Of a stretch of 64,000 nucleotides of DNA, positions 52,532 through 60,724 are shown piece by piece. The stretch's first letter is position 1; each line of letters starts with the position of its first letter. A program made the translations under genes and the position numbers. Where the stretch lies: positions 2,852,001 through 2,916,000 of the forward strand of contig NZ_CP035913.1 in NCBI RefSeq assembly GCF_004209755.1. Reading direction: 5' to 3'. Source of the stretch: Pseudoduganella lutea (GTDB taxonomy: Bacteria > Pseudomonadota > Gammaproteobacteria > Burkholderiales > Burkholderiaceae_D). The notes beneath the pieces are model-generated. The model ran no database searches. It worked only from the letters and a program-made list of their open reading frames with translations, and was not told where the DNA came from.

Positions 52532-54574
52532 TTACCAGATGATCACGCGCTCCTTCGGCGCCAGGAACATCTTGTCGCCGGACTTGACCTTGAAGGCTTC
52601 GTAGAAGCCGGGCTGGTTGCGCATCGTGCCGTTGGCACGGAACTGGCCAGGGGCGTGCGGGTCGGTCTTGATCTGCACGATCTGCGCCGGTTCACGCATC
52701 TTCATCCGCCATACCTGCGCCCAGCCCATGTAGAAGCGCTGGTCGCCCGTCAGGCCATCGATCACCGGCGCCTTCTTGCCCTTCAGCGACAGCTTGTAGG
52801 CCTTGTACGCCACGGCCAGGCCGGAGTTGTCGCCGATATTCTCGCCCAGCGTCAGCTCGCCGTTCACCTGGTAGCCGGGCAGCGGGCTGTAGGCACCGTA
52901 CTGCGCCACCAGCTGGCTCGTCTTGGCCTTGAAGTTCTTGTGGTCGGCCGGGCTCCACCAGTCGCGCAGGTTACCGTCGCCATCGTACTGGGCGCCCTGG
53001 TCGTCGAAGCCGTGGCTGATCTCATGGCCGATCACGCCGCCGATCGCGCCATAGTTCACCGCGTCATCGGCCTTCGGATCGAAGAACGGCGGTTGCAGGA
53101 TCGAGGCCGGGAACACGATCTCGTTCATTTCCGGGTTGTAGTAGGCGTTCACCGTCTGCGGCGTCATCAGCCACTCGTCGCGGTCGATCGGCTTGCCCAG
53201 CTTGTTCAACTCCTTGTTGTAGTTGAACTCGTTCGCACGCTGCACATTGCCCAGCAGGTCGTCACGCTTGACGGTCAGCGCCGAGTAATCGCGCCACTTG
53301 TTCGGGTAGCCGATCTTGGTCGTGAACTTGGCCAGTTTCGTTTGCGCTTCCTTCTTCGTGGCCGGCGTCATCCAGTCCAGCGTGTTGATGCTTTGTTTGA
53401 ACGCCGTCAGCAGGTTTTTCACCAGCACTTCCATGCGTGCCTTGTACTCGGCCGGGAAATGCTGCTGCACGTACACCTTGCCGATCGCCTCGCCCAGCGC
53501 CGCTTCCGTGGAGCTGACGGCGCGTTTCCAGCGCGGCCGGTTCTCGGTGGCGCCGGACAGCGTGGTGCCGTAGAACGCAAAGTTCTCGTCGACGAATGCC
53601 TTCGACAGGTACGGCGCCGCATCGTGGATCAGCTGCCACTGCGCATACGCCTTCAGCGTTGCCAGCGGCGTGTCGGCCAGCACCTTGTCCAGCGCCTGGA
53701 AATAGGTCGGCTGGCTGACGATCACGTAAGTCGCCTTACCCTGCACGCCGGTGGCGGCCAGGTAGGCATTCCAGTCGAAGCCCGGCATCAGCTCGCCCAC
53801 CTTGGCGGTGTCGTACTTGTTGTACGCCTTGACCGGGTCGCGCAGTTCGACCTTGCTCCACTGGATCTTGGCGATGTCGGTCTCGAACGCCACGATGGCC
53901 TTGGCATTGACGGCGGCATTGGCATCGCCGGCCAGCGTCAGCATCTTCGCCACGTGGAGCTCATACTTGGCCAGCGCTTCGGCCAGCTTCGCGTCATCCT
54001 TTTTCAGGTAGTAATCGCGGTCGGGCAAGCCCAGGCCATCCTGGAAGAAATCGACCACGTACTTCGTGGAATCCTTGTTGTCCTGGTGGATGGTGAGGTT
54101 GAACGGCGCCGTCACGCCATGGCGGTTGAATTCGGCGAACAGTTGCGGCAGCGCTTTCTTGTCGCCGATGGCGGCGATCTTCGCCAGGTTGTCCTTGATC
54201 GGCGCAACGCCCAATTGCTCGACGCGCGCTTCATCCATGAAGCTGGCGTAGAAATCGCCGATGCGCTGCTGGTCCGCATCCTTCGCGCTGGCGGCCGCGT
54301 CCTCGATGATCTTGCGCAGCTGCGGCTGGGTATCCTCGTGCAGCTTGTGGAAGGCACCCCAGCTCGATTTGTCGGCCGGGATCTCGGTGGTGGCCAGCCA
54401 TTTGCCATTGGTATGAACGAAGAAATCGTCCTGGGCGCGCACGGATGGGTCGATATATTCGATCGCGATGCCCGATGCCGCCTTGCCGGCGGGGGCCTTG
54501 TCGGCCGCGTTTGCGAAGCCGCACACGCCGGCCAGCAGGCCGAGCGTCAATGCACTTAACAGGTGTCGTTTCAA
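52532..54574 (-). CDS. M13 family (neprilysin-like) metallopeptidase, copy 1
   Basis: This 680-residue secreted zinc peptidase has a signal peptide (about 1-23, ending ANAA) and an N-terminal M13 domain from YIDPSVRAQDDFF onward. The C-terminal catalytic domain has GHEISHGFDDQGAQYDGDG (HEXXH) and the third ligand Glu in GENIGDNSGLAV. It ends in IIW, as bacterial PepO/neprilysin relatives do. It should cleave peptides in the periplasm or outside the cell. The TTG start at 54,574 has GAGGG 7 bp upstream and gives MKRHLLS, matching the start of its neighbour paralogue. Confidence 0.92.
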   Translation of the reverse strand: MKRHLLSALTLGLLAGVCGFANAADKAPAGKAASGIAIEYIDPSVRAQDDFFVHTNGKWLATTEIPADKSSWGAFHKLHEDTQPQLRKIIEDAAASAKDADQQRIGDFYASFMDEARVEQLGVAPIKDNLAKIAAIGDKKALPQLFAEFNRHGVTAPFNLTIHQDNKDSTKYVVDFFQDGLGLPDRDYYLKKDDAKLAEALAKYELHVAKMLTLAGDANAAVNAKAIVAFETDIAKIQWSKVELRDPVKAYNKYDTAKVGELMPGFDWNAYLAATGVQGKATYVIVSQPTYFQALDKVLADTPLATLKAYAQWQLIHDAAPYLSKAFVDENFAFYGTTLSGATENRPRWKRAVSSTEAALGEAIGKVYVQQHFPAEYKARMEVLVKNLLTAFKQSINTLDWMTPATKKEAQTKLAKFTTKIGYPNKWRDYSALTVKRDDLLGNVQRANEFNYNKELNKLGKPIDRDEWLMTPQTVNAYYNPEMNEIVFPASILQPPFFDPKADDAVNYGAIGGVIGHEISHGFDDQGAQYDGDGNLRDWWSPADHKNFKAKTSQLVAQYGAYSPLPGYQVNGELTLGENIGDNSGLAVAYKAYKLSLKGKKAPVIDGLTGDQRFYMGWAQVWRMKMREPAQIVQIKTDPHAPGQFRANGTMRNQPGFYEAFKVKSGDKMFLAPKERVIIW

Positions 54575-54726
54575 GGTATTTCCCTCTTGTGTAGGACTAT
54601 GGGTTTACCGGTCGGTTACCGGTCAATCGACAATACCATACCGGCCTGCCATGATGACGAAAAGGCCACGGGCTGTAGCCTTTTTGCCAGCGCAGGTCCG
54701 GCCTCCCGACCGGAAGTTCGTCAGCA

Positions 54727-54768
54727 GATGCGCATTACCAAATGCTCATTACCGGATGCGCATTACCA
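54727..54768. repeat. Three 14-bp tandem repeats at the 3' end of an M13 gene
   Basis: ATGCGCATTACC, ATGCTCATTACC and ATGCGCATTACC occur at 54,728, 54,742 and 54,756. The last copy overlaps the stop codon of the second M13 gene, so the array looks like slippage duplication of the gene end. Confidence 0.75.
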
Positions 54769-56814
54769 GATAATCACGCGCTCTTCCGGCTTCAGGTACA
54801 GCTTGTCGCCTTCCTTCACGCCGAAGGCTTCATAGAAGCCGGGCTGGTTGACCACGGTGCCGTTGGCGCGGAACCGCCCCGGCGAGTGCGGGTCGGTCTT
54901 CACCTGCACGATCTGCTGCGCCTCGCGCATCTTCGCGCGCCATACCTGGCCAAAGCCCATGTAGAAGCGCTGCTCGCCCGTCAGCTTGTCGATCACCGGC
55001 GCCGGCTGGCCGTTCAGCGACAGTTTGTAAGCCTTGTACGCAATCGCCAGGCCCGAGTTGTCGGCGATGTTCTCGCCCAGCGTGAGCTTGCCGTTCACGT
55101 TGTAGCCGGGCAGCGGGCTGTAGCCGTCGTACTGCGCCACCAGACGGTCGGCCTTGGCCTTGAAGTTGGCGCGGTCCGCATCGGTCCACCAGTTGCGCAG
55201 GTTGCCGTCGCCGTCGGACTGGCTGCCCGAATCGTCGAAGCCGTGGCTGATCTCGTGGCCGATCACGGCACCGATCGCGCCATAGTTCACCGCATCGTCC
55301 GCCTTCGCATCGAAGAACGGCGGTTGCAGGATCGCGGCCGGGAACACGATCTCGTTGGTGGTCGAGCGGTAGTAGGCGTTCACCGTTTGCGGGGTCATGC
55401 CCCATTCGGTGCGGTCGATCGGCTGGCCCAGCTTGGCGATGTTGCGGTCATACTCGAATTCGGCGGCGCGGCGCAGGTTGCCCGCCAGGTCACCCTTCAC
55501 CGTTTTGAATGCCGAATAATCGCGCCACTTGTCCGGGTAGCCGATCTTCGGCGTGAACTTGGCCAGCTTGGCCTGCGCTTCCTTCTTCGTCGCGGGGCTC
55601 ATCCAGTCCAGCGTGTCGATGCTCTGCCGGTAGGCCACCAGCAGGTTGTCCACGAGCTTTTCCATCTTGTCCTTGCGCTCCGGCGGGAAGTGCTGGGCAA
55701 CGTACAGCTTGCCCAGTCCCTCGCCGATCGCGCCTTCCACGACACCCACGCCACGCTTCCAGCGCGGTGGCTGCTCCGTCACGCCCGTCAGCACGGTGCC
55801 GTAGAACGCGAAGTGCGCATCGGCGAACGGCTTCGACAGGTAGGGCGATGCATCGCGCAGCAACTGCCACGTGAAATACGCCTTCCACGTGGCCAGGTCG
55901 GTGTCGTTCAGCGTCTTCGCGAAGCCCTGCAGGTAAGAGGGCTGCATCACGATGACATAATCGGGAGAATGCGCCGTCTTTCCGGCAATCCCCGCCGCGG
56001 CCAGCGTGCCCTGCCAGTCATAGCCCGGCGCCAGCGCCGCCAGTTGATCGATCGCCACCTTGTTGTAGCGCTTCACGGGATCGCGGTTTTCCACCTTGGT
56101 CCACTGCGCCTGCGCCAGCGCGGTTTCCAGCGCCACGATGTTCCTTGCCTGTACCGCGGCATCCTTCGCGCCGGCCAGCGTGAGCACTTTCGCGATGTGC
56201 AGCTCGTATTTCGCCAGCGCGTCGGCCAGCTTCGCGTCATCCTTCTTCAGGTAATAGTCGCGGTCCGGCAAGCCCAGGCCGCTCTGGGCCACGTAGGCGG
56301 CATAGCGCGACGATTCGCGCGCATCCTGCGACACGCGCACCGCATACGGCGTGACCACACCCAGGCGGTTCAGGTGCGCCACCAGCGCGGGGATTTGCGC
56401 CTTGTCCTTGATGGCGGCAATGCGCGCCAGCTCTGCCTTCACCGGTTTGATGCCCAGCGCATCGAGCTTCTTTTCATCCATGTAGCTGGCATACAGGTCG
56501 GCGATCTTCCGTTCATCGCCCTGCAGCCGCTTCTGCTGCGCCAGGCCCTCGATGATGGCGCGCAGCTGCGGCAGCGTATCGTCGCGCAATTTCATGAACG
56601 AGCCCCAGCTGGCCTTGTCGGCCGGGATCTCGGCCGTCTTCAGCCAGCCGCCATTCAAGTGTTCGAAGAAGTCGTCCTGCGGGCGCACGCCGTGGTCGAT
56701 GTATTGCGTCTCGATGCCCGATGATGGCGCGGCCGTGTCGGCAGCGATGGCGCCAGCGGTGTACATGGAGGAGCACAGGGAGAAAATCAGGGTGGAGAGG
56801 AGATGTCGTTTCAC
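54763..56814 (-). CDS. M13 family (neprilysin-like) metallopeptidase, copy 2
   Basis: This 683-residue paralogue of the downstream gene has the same layout: signal peptide (about 1-25, ending AIAA), an N-terminal M13 domain from YIDHGVRPQDDFFEHL, the catalytic GHEISHGFDDSGSQSDGDG, GENIADNSGL, and the end IIW. The GTG at 56,814 gives MKRHLLSTLIF, a proper signal peptide; the frame extends 107 codons farther upstream, but that part looks non-coding. The two genes arose by tandem duplication and probably have different substrates. Confidence 0.9.
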   Translation of the reverse strand: MKRHLLSTLIFSLCSSMYTAGAIAADTAAPSSGIETQYIDHGVRPQDDFFEHLNGGWLKTAEIPADKASWGSFMKLRDDTLPQLRAIIEGLAQQKRLQGDERKIADLYASYMDEKKLDALGIKPVKAELARIAAIKDKAQIPALVAHLNRLGVVTPYAVRVSQDARESSRYAAYVAQSGLGLPDRDYYLKKDDAKLADALAKYELHIAKVLTLAGAKDAAVQARNIVALETALAQAQWTKVENRDPVKRYNKVAIDQLAALAPGYDWQGTLAAAGIAGKTAHSPDYVIVMQPSYLQGFAKTLNDTDLATWKAYFTWQLLRDASPYLSKPFADAHFAFYGTVLTGVTEQPPRWKRGVGVVEGAIGEGLGKLYVAQHFPPERKDKMEKLVDNLLVAYRQSIDTLDWMSPATKKEAQAKLAKFTPKIGYPDKWRDYSAFKTVKGDLAGNLRRAAEFEYDRNIAKLGQPIDRTEWGMTPQTVNAYYRSTTNEIVFPAAILQPPFFDAKADDAVNYGAIGAVIGHEISHGFDDSGSQSDGDGNLRNWWTDADRANFKAKADRLVAQYDGYSPLPGYNVNGKLTLGENIADNSGLAIAYKAYKLSLNGQPAPVIDKLTGEQRFYMGFGQVWRAKMREAQQIVQVKTDPHSPGRFRANGTVVNQPGFYEAFGVKEGDKLYLKPEERVIIW

Positions 56815-56941
56815 GTGACCGCTTTCAGAAAAGGGAGCGGTCCTTCGTGGGGGCCGTCCCGGGATTGACGCTTGGTTGACGGGCGCGCTGGGCGCCCGTC
56901 CATTAGCGTACACGAGGATGCGGCCACCCTTCAACCACTGA

Positions 56942-57496
56942 TCAGCGGCCGATGCTGATGCCGCCGCCCATGTTGCCCATGCCGCCCCCGGGGCCGCCGC
57001 CCGGGCCGCCCCGATGCCCGCCGCCACCTTCGCCGCGCGGTGCGCCGCCACCACTGCTTGGCCCTTCCGGCTTGCGCTGCAGCTGTTCGACGAGGAACAC
57101 GGCCACCGCACGGCGCTGTGGTTCATCAAGCGCATCGTTTACCGTCAGCCACCATTCGCGCAGCTGTCTTTCCTCGGCCAGCGCCGTGGCGCTTTCCGCA
57201 TCGAGCGCCCCCACCAGGTCGCGCAGTTCGATCTCCCGGGCCTGCAAGGCCTCAAGCGACACAGCCTGCATCCGTTCTGCGCGCGACTGGCGCTCGCGCA
57301 GCAGCGTGCGCGTCCTGCTTTCGGTCTGCTGCCACAAGGTCTGTTGATTGGCGTTCAGTTTCAGGGAATCCTTCAATGCCGGTGCCATCATCAGCAAGTC
57401 CTGCGCCCGCACCTCCATCAACGGTAGTGCGCTTGCCGGGCCGGCCAGCAGCAACGCGGCGGCCAATGCAGCCGCGCCCCTCTTCAATGTGTCCAT
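56942..57496 (-). CDS. Spy/CpxP-like periplasmic protein
   Basis: This 184-residue exported protein has a signal peptide (about 1-25, ending ASA) and a helical region containing LKLNANQQTLWQQTESRT, the LTxxQ-like pattern of Spy/CpxP chaperones. A Gly/Arg-rich low-complexity tail (GGGGHRGGPGGGPGGG) ends the protein. It would help folding or metal handling in the periplasm. The ATG at 57,496 is preceded by GGAG. A terminator-like hairpin lies 13-42 bp upstream of the start codon. Confidence 0.65.
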   Translation of the reverse strand: MDTLKRGAAALAAALLLAGPASALPLMEVRAQDLLMMAPALKDSLKLNANQQTLWQQTESRTRTLLRERQSRAERMQAVSLEALQAREIELRDLVGALDAESATALAEERQLREWWLTVNDALDEPQRRAVAVFLVEQLQRKPEGPSSGGGAPRGEGGGGHRGGPGGGPGGGMGNMGGGISIGR

Positions 57497-57509
57497 GAAT
57501 GCTCCGTGC

Positions 57510-57538
57510 AAAAAAAAGCCTGCGCCGGGAGCGCAGGC
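57510..57538 (-). terminator. Terminator-like hairpin in the leader of the Spy/CpxP-like gene
   Basis: On the minus strand GCCTGCGC-CGGGA-type loop-GCGCAGGC (57,518-57,538) is followed directly by eight T (57,510-57,517), then by the ribosome site and start codon. It would stop transcription entering the gene, so it may be an attenuator or the end of a small upstream RNA. Confidence 0.7.
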
Positions 57539-57869
57539 CAAAACCACTTCAGGGTAGAGAGAAATACGGGCCCAGTGTAGGACGCGGCAGCAGGTCAATC
57601 CGGCATTCTTACATTTGGTAACGCTCATTAACGCGGTCATACATGTCTTCAAAAAAAGCAATGCTGCCGAACAGATCACGACCACATGTAAATCATGGCA
57701 AAGCGTCCGCCGCGCCATGCAACAGCTACTACGTTCGCGGAAAATCGGGTTTATACTGGCCCAACGGCGGTCGAGTGACCGCGGGTTGCTCCTGTATCGG
57801 ATGAGCAGCGATTCAACATCAATCCGGCACTCATTCAAGTGATCAGTTGGGCAACAAGTTCGGCATGGC
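57539..57869. other. Divergent intergenic region before the S41 protease gene
   Basis: This stretch of 331 bp has no protein gene. It must contain promoters for ctpA-like (rightward) and Spy-like (leftward) genes. It could also encode a short leftward RNA ending at the hairpin at 57,510-57,538. No clear -35/-10 pair is assigned. Confidence 0.45.
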
Positions 57870-59324
57870 ATGAGCAACAGCGTGGACAATGACATGGGCA
57901 AAAATCTGAAGCGTGCATTCAAGCGCACCGGGCTCGTCGGTATCGGTGTCGTGGCCGGCATTGCCATTTCGCTGCAGTTTTCCGCGATGGCCCAGCGCGC
58001 GGAGCCGGCCTTGCCGCTGGAGGAATTGCGCCAGCTGGCCGATGTGTATGGCCTGATCAAATCCGATTACGTCGAGCAGGTCGAGGACAGGAAGCTGCTG
58101 ACCGAAGCCATCTCCGGCATGGTCGCCTCGCTCGACCCGCATTCGGCCTACCTCGACAAGAAAGCCTATGCCGAACTGCGCGAAGGTTCGCAAGGCCGCT
58201 TCGTGGGCCTGGGCATCGAGATTGCCCAGGGCGACGAAGGCTATATCCGCATCGTGGCGCCGATCGAGGATTCGCCGGCCTACCGCGCCGGCATCAAGGC
58301 CGGCGACCTGATCACGCGCCTCGACTCCATGCCATTGAAAGGCATGTCGCTCGATGAATCGGTGAAGAAGATGCGCGGCGAGCCGCACAGCAAGGTCACG
58401 CTGACGGTGCTGCGCGAGGATGAACCGCAACCGCTCACGTTCAACCTGGTGCGCGAGGAAATCCTGCAGAAGAGCGTCAAGGGCAAGATCATCGAGCCGG
58501 GCTATGCGTGGCTGCGCGTGGCGCAGTTCCAGGAACCCACCGTCGATGACCTGGCCGCCAAGATCACCGAACTGTACCGGCAAGATCCGCACCTGAAGGG
58601 CATGGTGCTCGACCTGCGCAACGATCCCGGTGGCGTGCTGCAGGGCGCGATCGGCGTGGCCGCGGCCTTCCTGCCAAAAGATACGCCGGTGGTCACGACC
58701 AATGGCCAGTTACCCGACTCGAAGCAGATCTTCTATGCGCGCGCCGAGTATTACTCGCTGCGCAGCGACAGCGATCCACTCGCCCGCCTGCCCGAAGCCG
58801 TAAAACGCGTACCGCTGGCCGTGCTGGTCAACACCGGTTCCGCATCCGCTTCCGAGATCGTGGCCGGCGCGCTACAGGACTACCAACGCGCCACCATCAT
58901 CGGCACGCAAACGTTCGGCAAGGGCTCGGTGCAAACAATCCGCCAGTTGACCGCTGACACAGCGCTGAAGCTGACCACGGCGCGCTACTACACGCCGCAC
59001 GGCCGCGCCATCCAGGCCAAGGGCATTGCGCCCGACCTGCACGTCAACGAATACGCCGATGGCGATGGCCTGAATGCGCTGCGCATGCGCGAAGCCGACC
59101 TGTCCCGGCACCTGTCGAACGACCGCGAGGCGGAGGTCTCGAAAGAGCGCCGGGACGAACTCGAAGAGCAGGCGCGCATCCTGGCGCTGGAGAAAAAACG
59201 CAAGCCGCTCGAATATGGCTCCGCCGGCGATTTCCAGCTGGCGCAGGCGCTGAACCACCTGAAAGGCTTGCCGGTGCAGACGGCCAGGCCGGGTTCGGCG
59301 ATCGTGCAAGCCGCCGTGAAGTGA
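57870..59324 (+). CDS. S41 family C-terminal processing protease (CtpA-like)
   Basis: This 484-residue envelope protease has an N-terminal membrane anchor or signal (about 20-41), a PDZ domain (about 105-190, GIEIAQGDEGYIRIV) and the S41 core. The catalytic parts are the serine in NTGSASASE (324-329) and Lys351 in FGKGSVQT. It trims proteins from the C-terminus in the periplasm; substrates may include peptidoglycan hydrolases or lipoproteins. An alternative start 24 bp downstream (MGKNLKRAFK) is possible. A good terminator follows. Confidence 0.93.
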   Translation: MSNSVDNDMGKNLKRAFKRTGLVGIGVVAGIAISLQFSAMAQRAEPALPLEELRQLADVYGLIKSDYVEQVEDRKLLTEAISGMVASLDPHSAYLDKKAYAELREGSQGRFVGLGIEIAQGDEGYIRIVAPIEDSPAYRAGIKAGDLITRLDSMPLKGMSLDESVKKMRGEPHSKVTLTVLREDEPQPLTFNLVREEILQKSVKGKIIEPGYAWLRVAQFQEPTVDDLAAKITELYRQDPHLKGMVLDLRNDPGGVLQGAIGVAAAFLPKDTPVVTTNGQLPDSKQIFYARAEYYSLRSDSDPLARLPEAVKRVPLAVLVNTGSASASEIVAGALQDYQRATIIGTQTFGKGSVQTIRQLTADTALKLTTARYYTPHGRAIQAKGIAPDLHVNEYADGDGLNALRMREADLSRHLSNDREAEVSKERRDELEEQARILALEKKRKPLEYGSAGDFQLAQALNHLKGLPVQTARPGSAIVQAAVK

Positions 59325-59348
59325 TTTTTTCCCTGGTGCGAAGAACGC

Positions 59349-59376
59349 CACGACGCCTCCGGGCGTCGTTTATTTT
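59349..59376 (+). terminator. Rho-independent terminator of the S41 protease gene
   Basis: The stem ACGACGCC/GGCGTCGT with loop TCCG (59,350-59,369) is followed by TTATTTT, 25 bp after the stop codon. Confidence 0.85.
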
Positions 59377-59458
59377 GGGCACGTTTTTCGCGCATTTCTT
59401 CAGGTAGAATCAGCGCCTCAGCGGCGCTTGCGCCCTTAACGAATTCGAAAGTTTGCAT

Positions 59459-60580
59459 ATGAAACAAGCCGTTATCAGCGGTACCGGGCTGTTCACGCCA
59501 CCGCACACGATCTCGAACGAAGAACTGGTGGAAGCGTTCAACGCCCATGTGGCCCTGTTCAATGCCGAACATGCCGCCGCCATCGAGGCGGGCACGGTCA
59601 CGGCGCTGGAACCGTCGTCCGCCGGCTTCATCGAAAAGGCATCGGGCATCAAGTCGCGCTATGTGATGGACAAGGCCGGCATCCTCGATCCGGAACGGAT
59701 GGCGCCGCGTATTCCCGAGCGCGCCAACGAGGAACTGTCGCTGCAGGCGGAAATCTGCGTGGCCGCCGCGAAGGATGCGCTGGCCCGCGCGAACCGCCAG
59801 CCGGCCGACATCGACATGGTCATCGTCGCCTGTTCGAACATGCAGCGCGCCTACCCGGCGATGGCCATCGAAGTGCAGCAGGCACTGGGGATCGATGGTT
59901 TCGGCTTCGACATGAACGTGGCCTGCTCGTCGGCCACCTTCGGCATCCAGACCGGCGCCACGGCCGTCCAGACGGGCCAGGCCCGCGCGGTACTGGTACT
60001 GAACCCGGAAATCACCAGCGGGCACCTGGATTACCGCGACCGCGACAGCCACTTCATCTTCGGTGATGCCTGCACGGCGATCGTGATCGAGGCCCGCGAT
60101 GCCGCGGTCTCCGAACACCAGTTCGAGATCGTCGACATGAAGCTCAAGACGTCGTTCTCCAACAATATCCGCAACAACTTCGGCTTCATGAACCGCTTCG
60201 ACGAGGCGGGCGTGGGCCAGCCCGACAAACTGTTCAAGCAGCAGGGCCGCAAGGTATTCAAGGATGTGTGCCCGATGGCCGCCGAGATGATCAAGAACTC
60301 GATCGCCAGCGCCGGCCTCGAGGTCGGGCAGATCAGCCGTTACTGGCTGCACCAGGCCAACCTGAACATGAACCAGCTGATTGCCCGCCTGATCCTGGGC
60401 CGCGATGCCACGATCGACGAAGCACCGGTCGTGCTGGACACCTATGCCAACACCTCGTCCGCCGGTTCCATCATCGCCTTCCACACGTACCAGGACGATC
60501 TGCCGGCTGGCGCCTATGGCGTCATCTGCTCGTTCGGCGCAGGTTACTCGATCGGCAGCGTGGTCGTCCGCAAGGTCTGA
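59459..60580 (+). CDS. Beta-ketoacyl-ACP synthase III (FabH-like)
   Basis: This 373-residue thiolase-fold enzyme has the FabH catalytic triad: Cys156 in NVACSSATFG, His298 in WLHQANLN and Asn331 in YANTSSAG. It should condense an acyl-CoA or acyl starter with malonyl-ACP. It is longer than E. coli FabH (317 residues) and has an insert near residues 30-95, so it may make a special product. Start at the ATG (59,459); a TTG two codons upstream is also open. It stands alone between two unrelated genes. Confidence 0.88.
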   Translation: MKQAVISGTGLFTPPHTISNEELVEAFNAHVALFNAEHAAAIEAGTVTALEPSSAGFIEKASGIKSRYVMDKAGILDPERMAPRIPERANEELSLQAEICVAAAKDALARANRQPADIDMVIVACSNMQRAYPAMAIEVQQALGIDGFGFDMNVACSSATFGIQTGATAVQTGQARAVLVLNPEITSGHLDYRDRDSHFIFGDACTAIVIEARDAAVSEHQFEIVDMKLKTSFSNNIRNNFGFMNRFDEAGVGQPDKLFKQQGRKVFKDVCPMAAEMIKNSIASAGLEVGQISRYWLHQANLNMNQLIARLILGRDATIDEAPVVLDTYANTSSAGSIIAFHTYQDDLPAGAYGVICSFGAGYSIGSVVVRKV

Positions 60581-60724
60581 TGCAGGAAGCGCCGCAGCCG
60601 GCGGCGAGATCCAGGCGCCGCTGAAAGCGGCGTAAAAACGGCAGGGCGTGGCGGCGGCTGCGTTTATACTTTCGGCAAGGGCCGGCGTCCGCCGCCCCGC
60701 CACATCGAAAGGAACCCTGCCTGC

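Noticed and set aside
54742..56724. 660-codon + strand frame
   Set aside because: It is antisense to the second M13 peptidase gene.
60603..60640. Hairpin CGCCGCT/AGCGGCG after the FabH-like gene
   Set aside because: The stem is good but is followed by TAAAAA rather than a T run, so it is not called a terminator.
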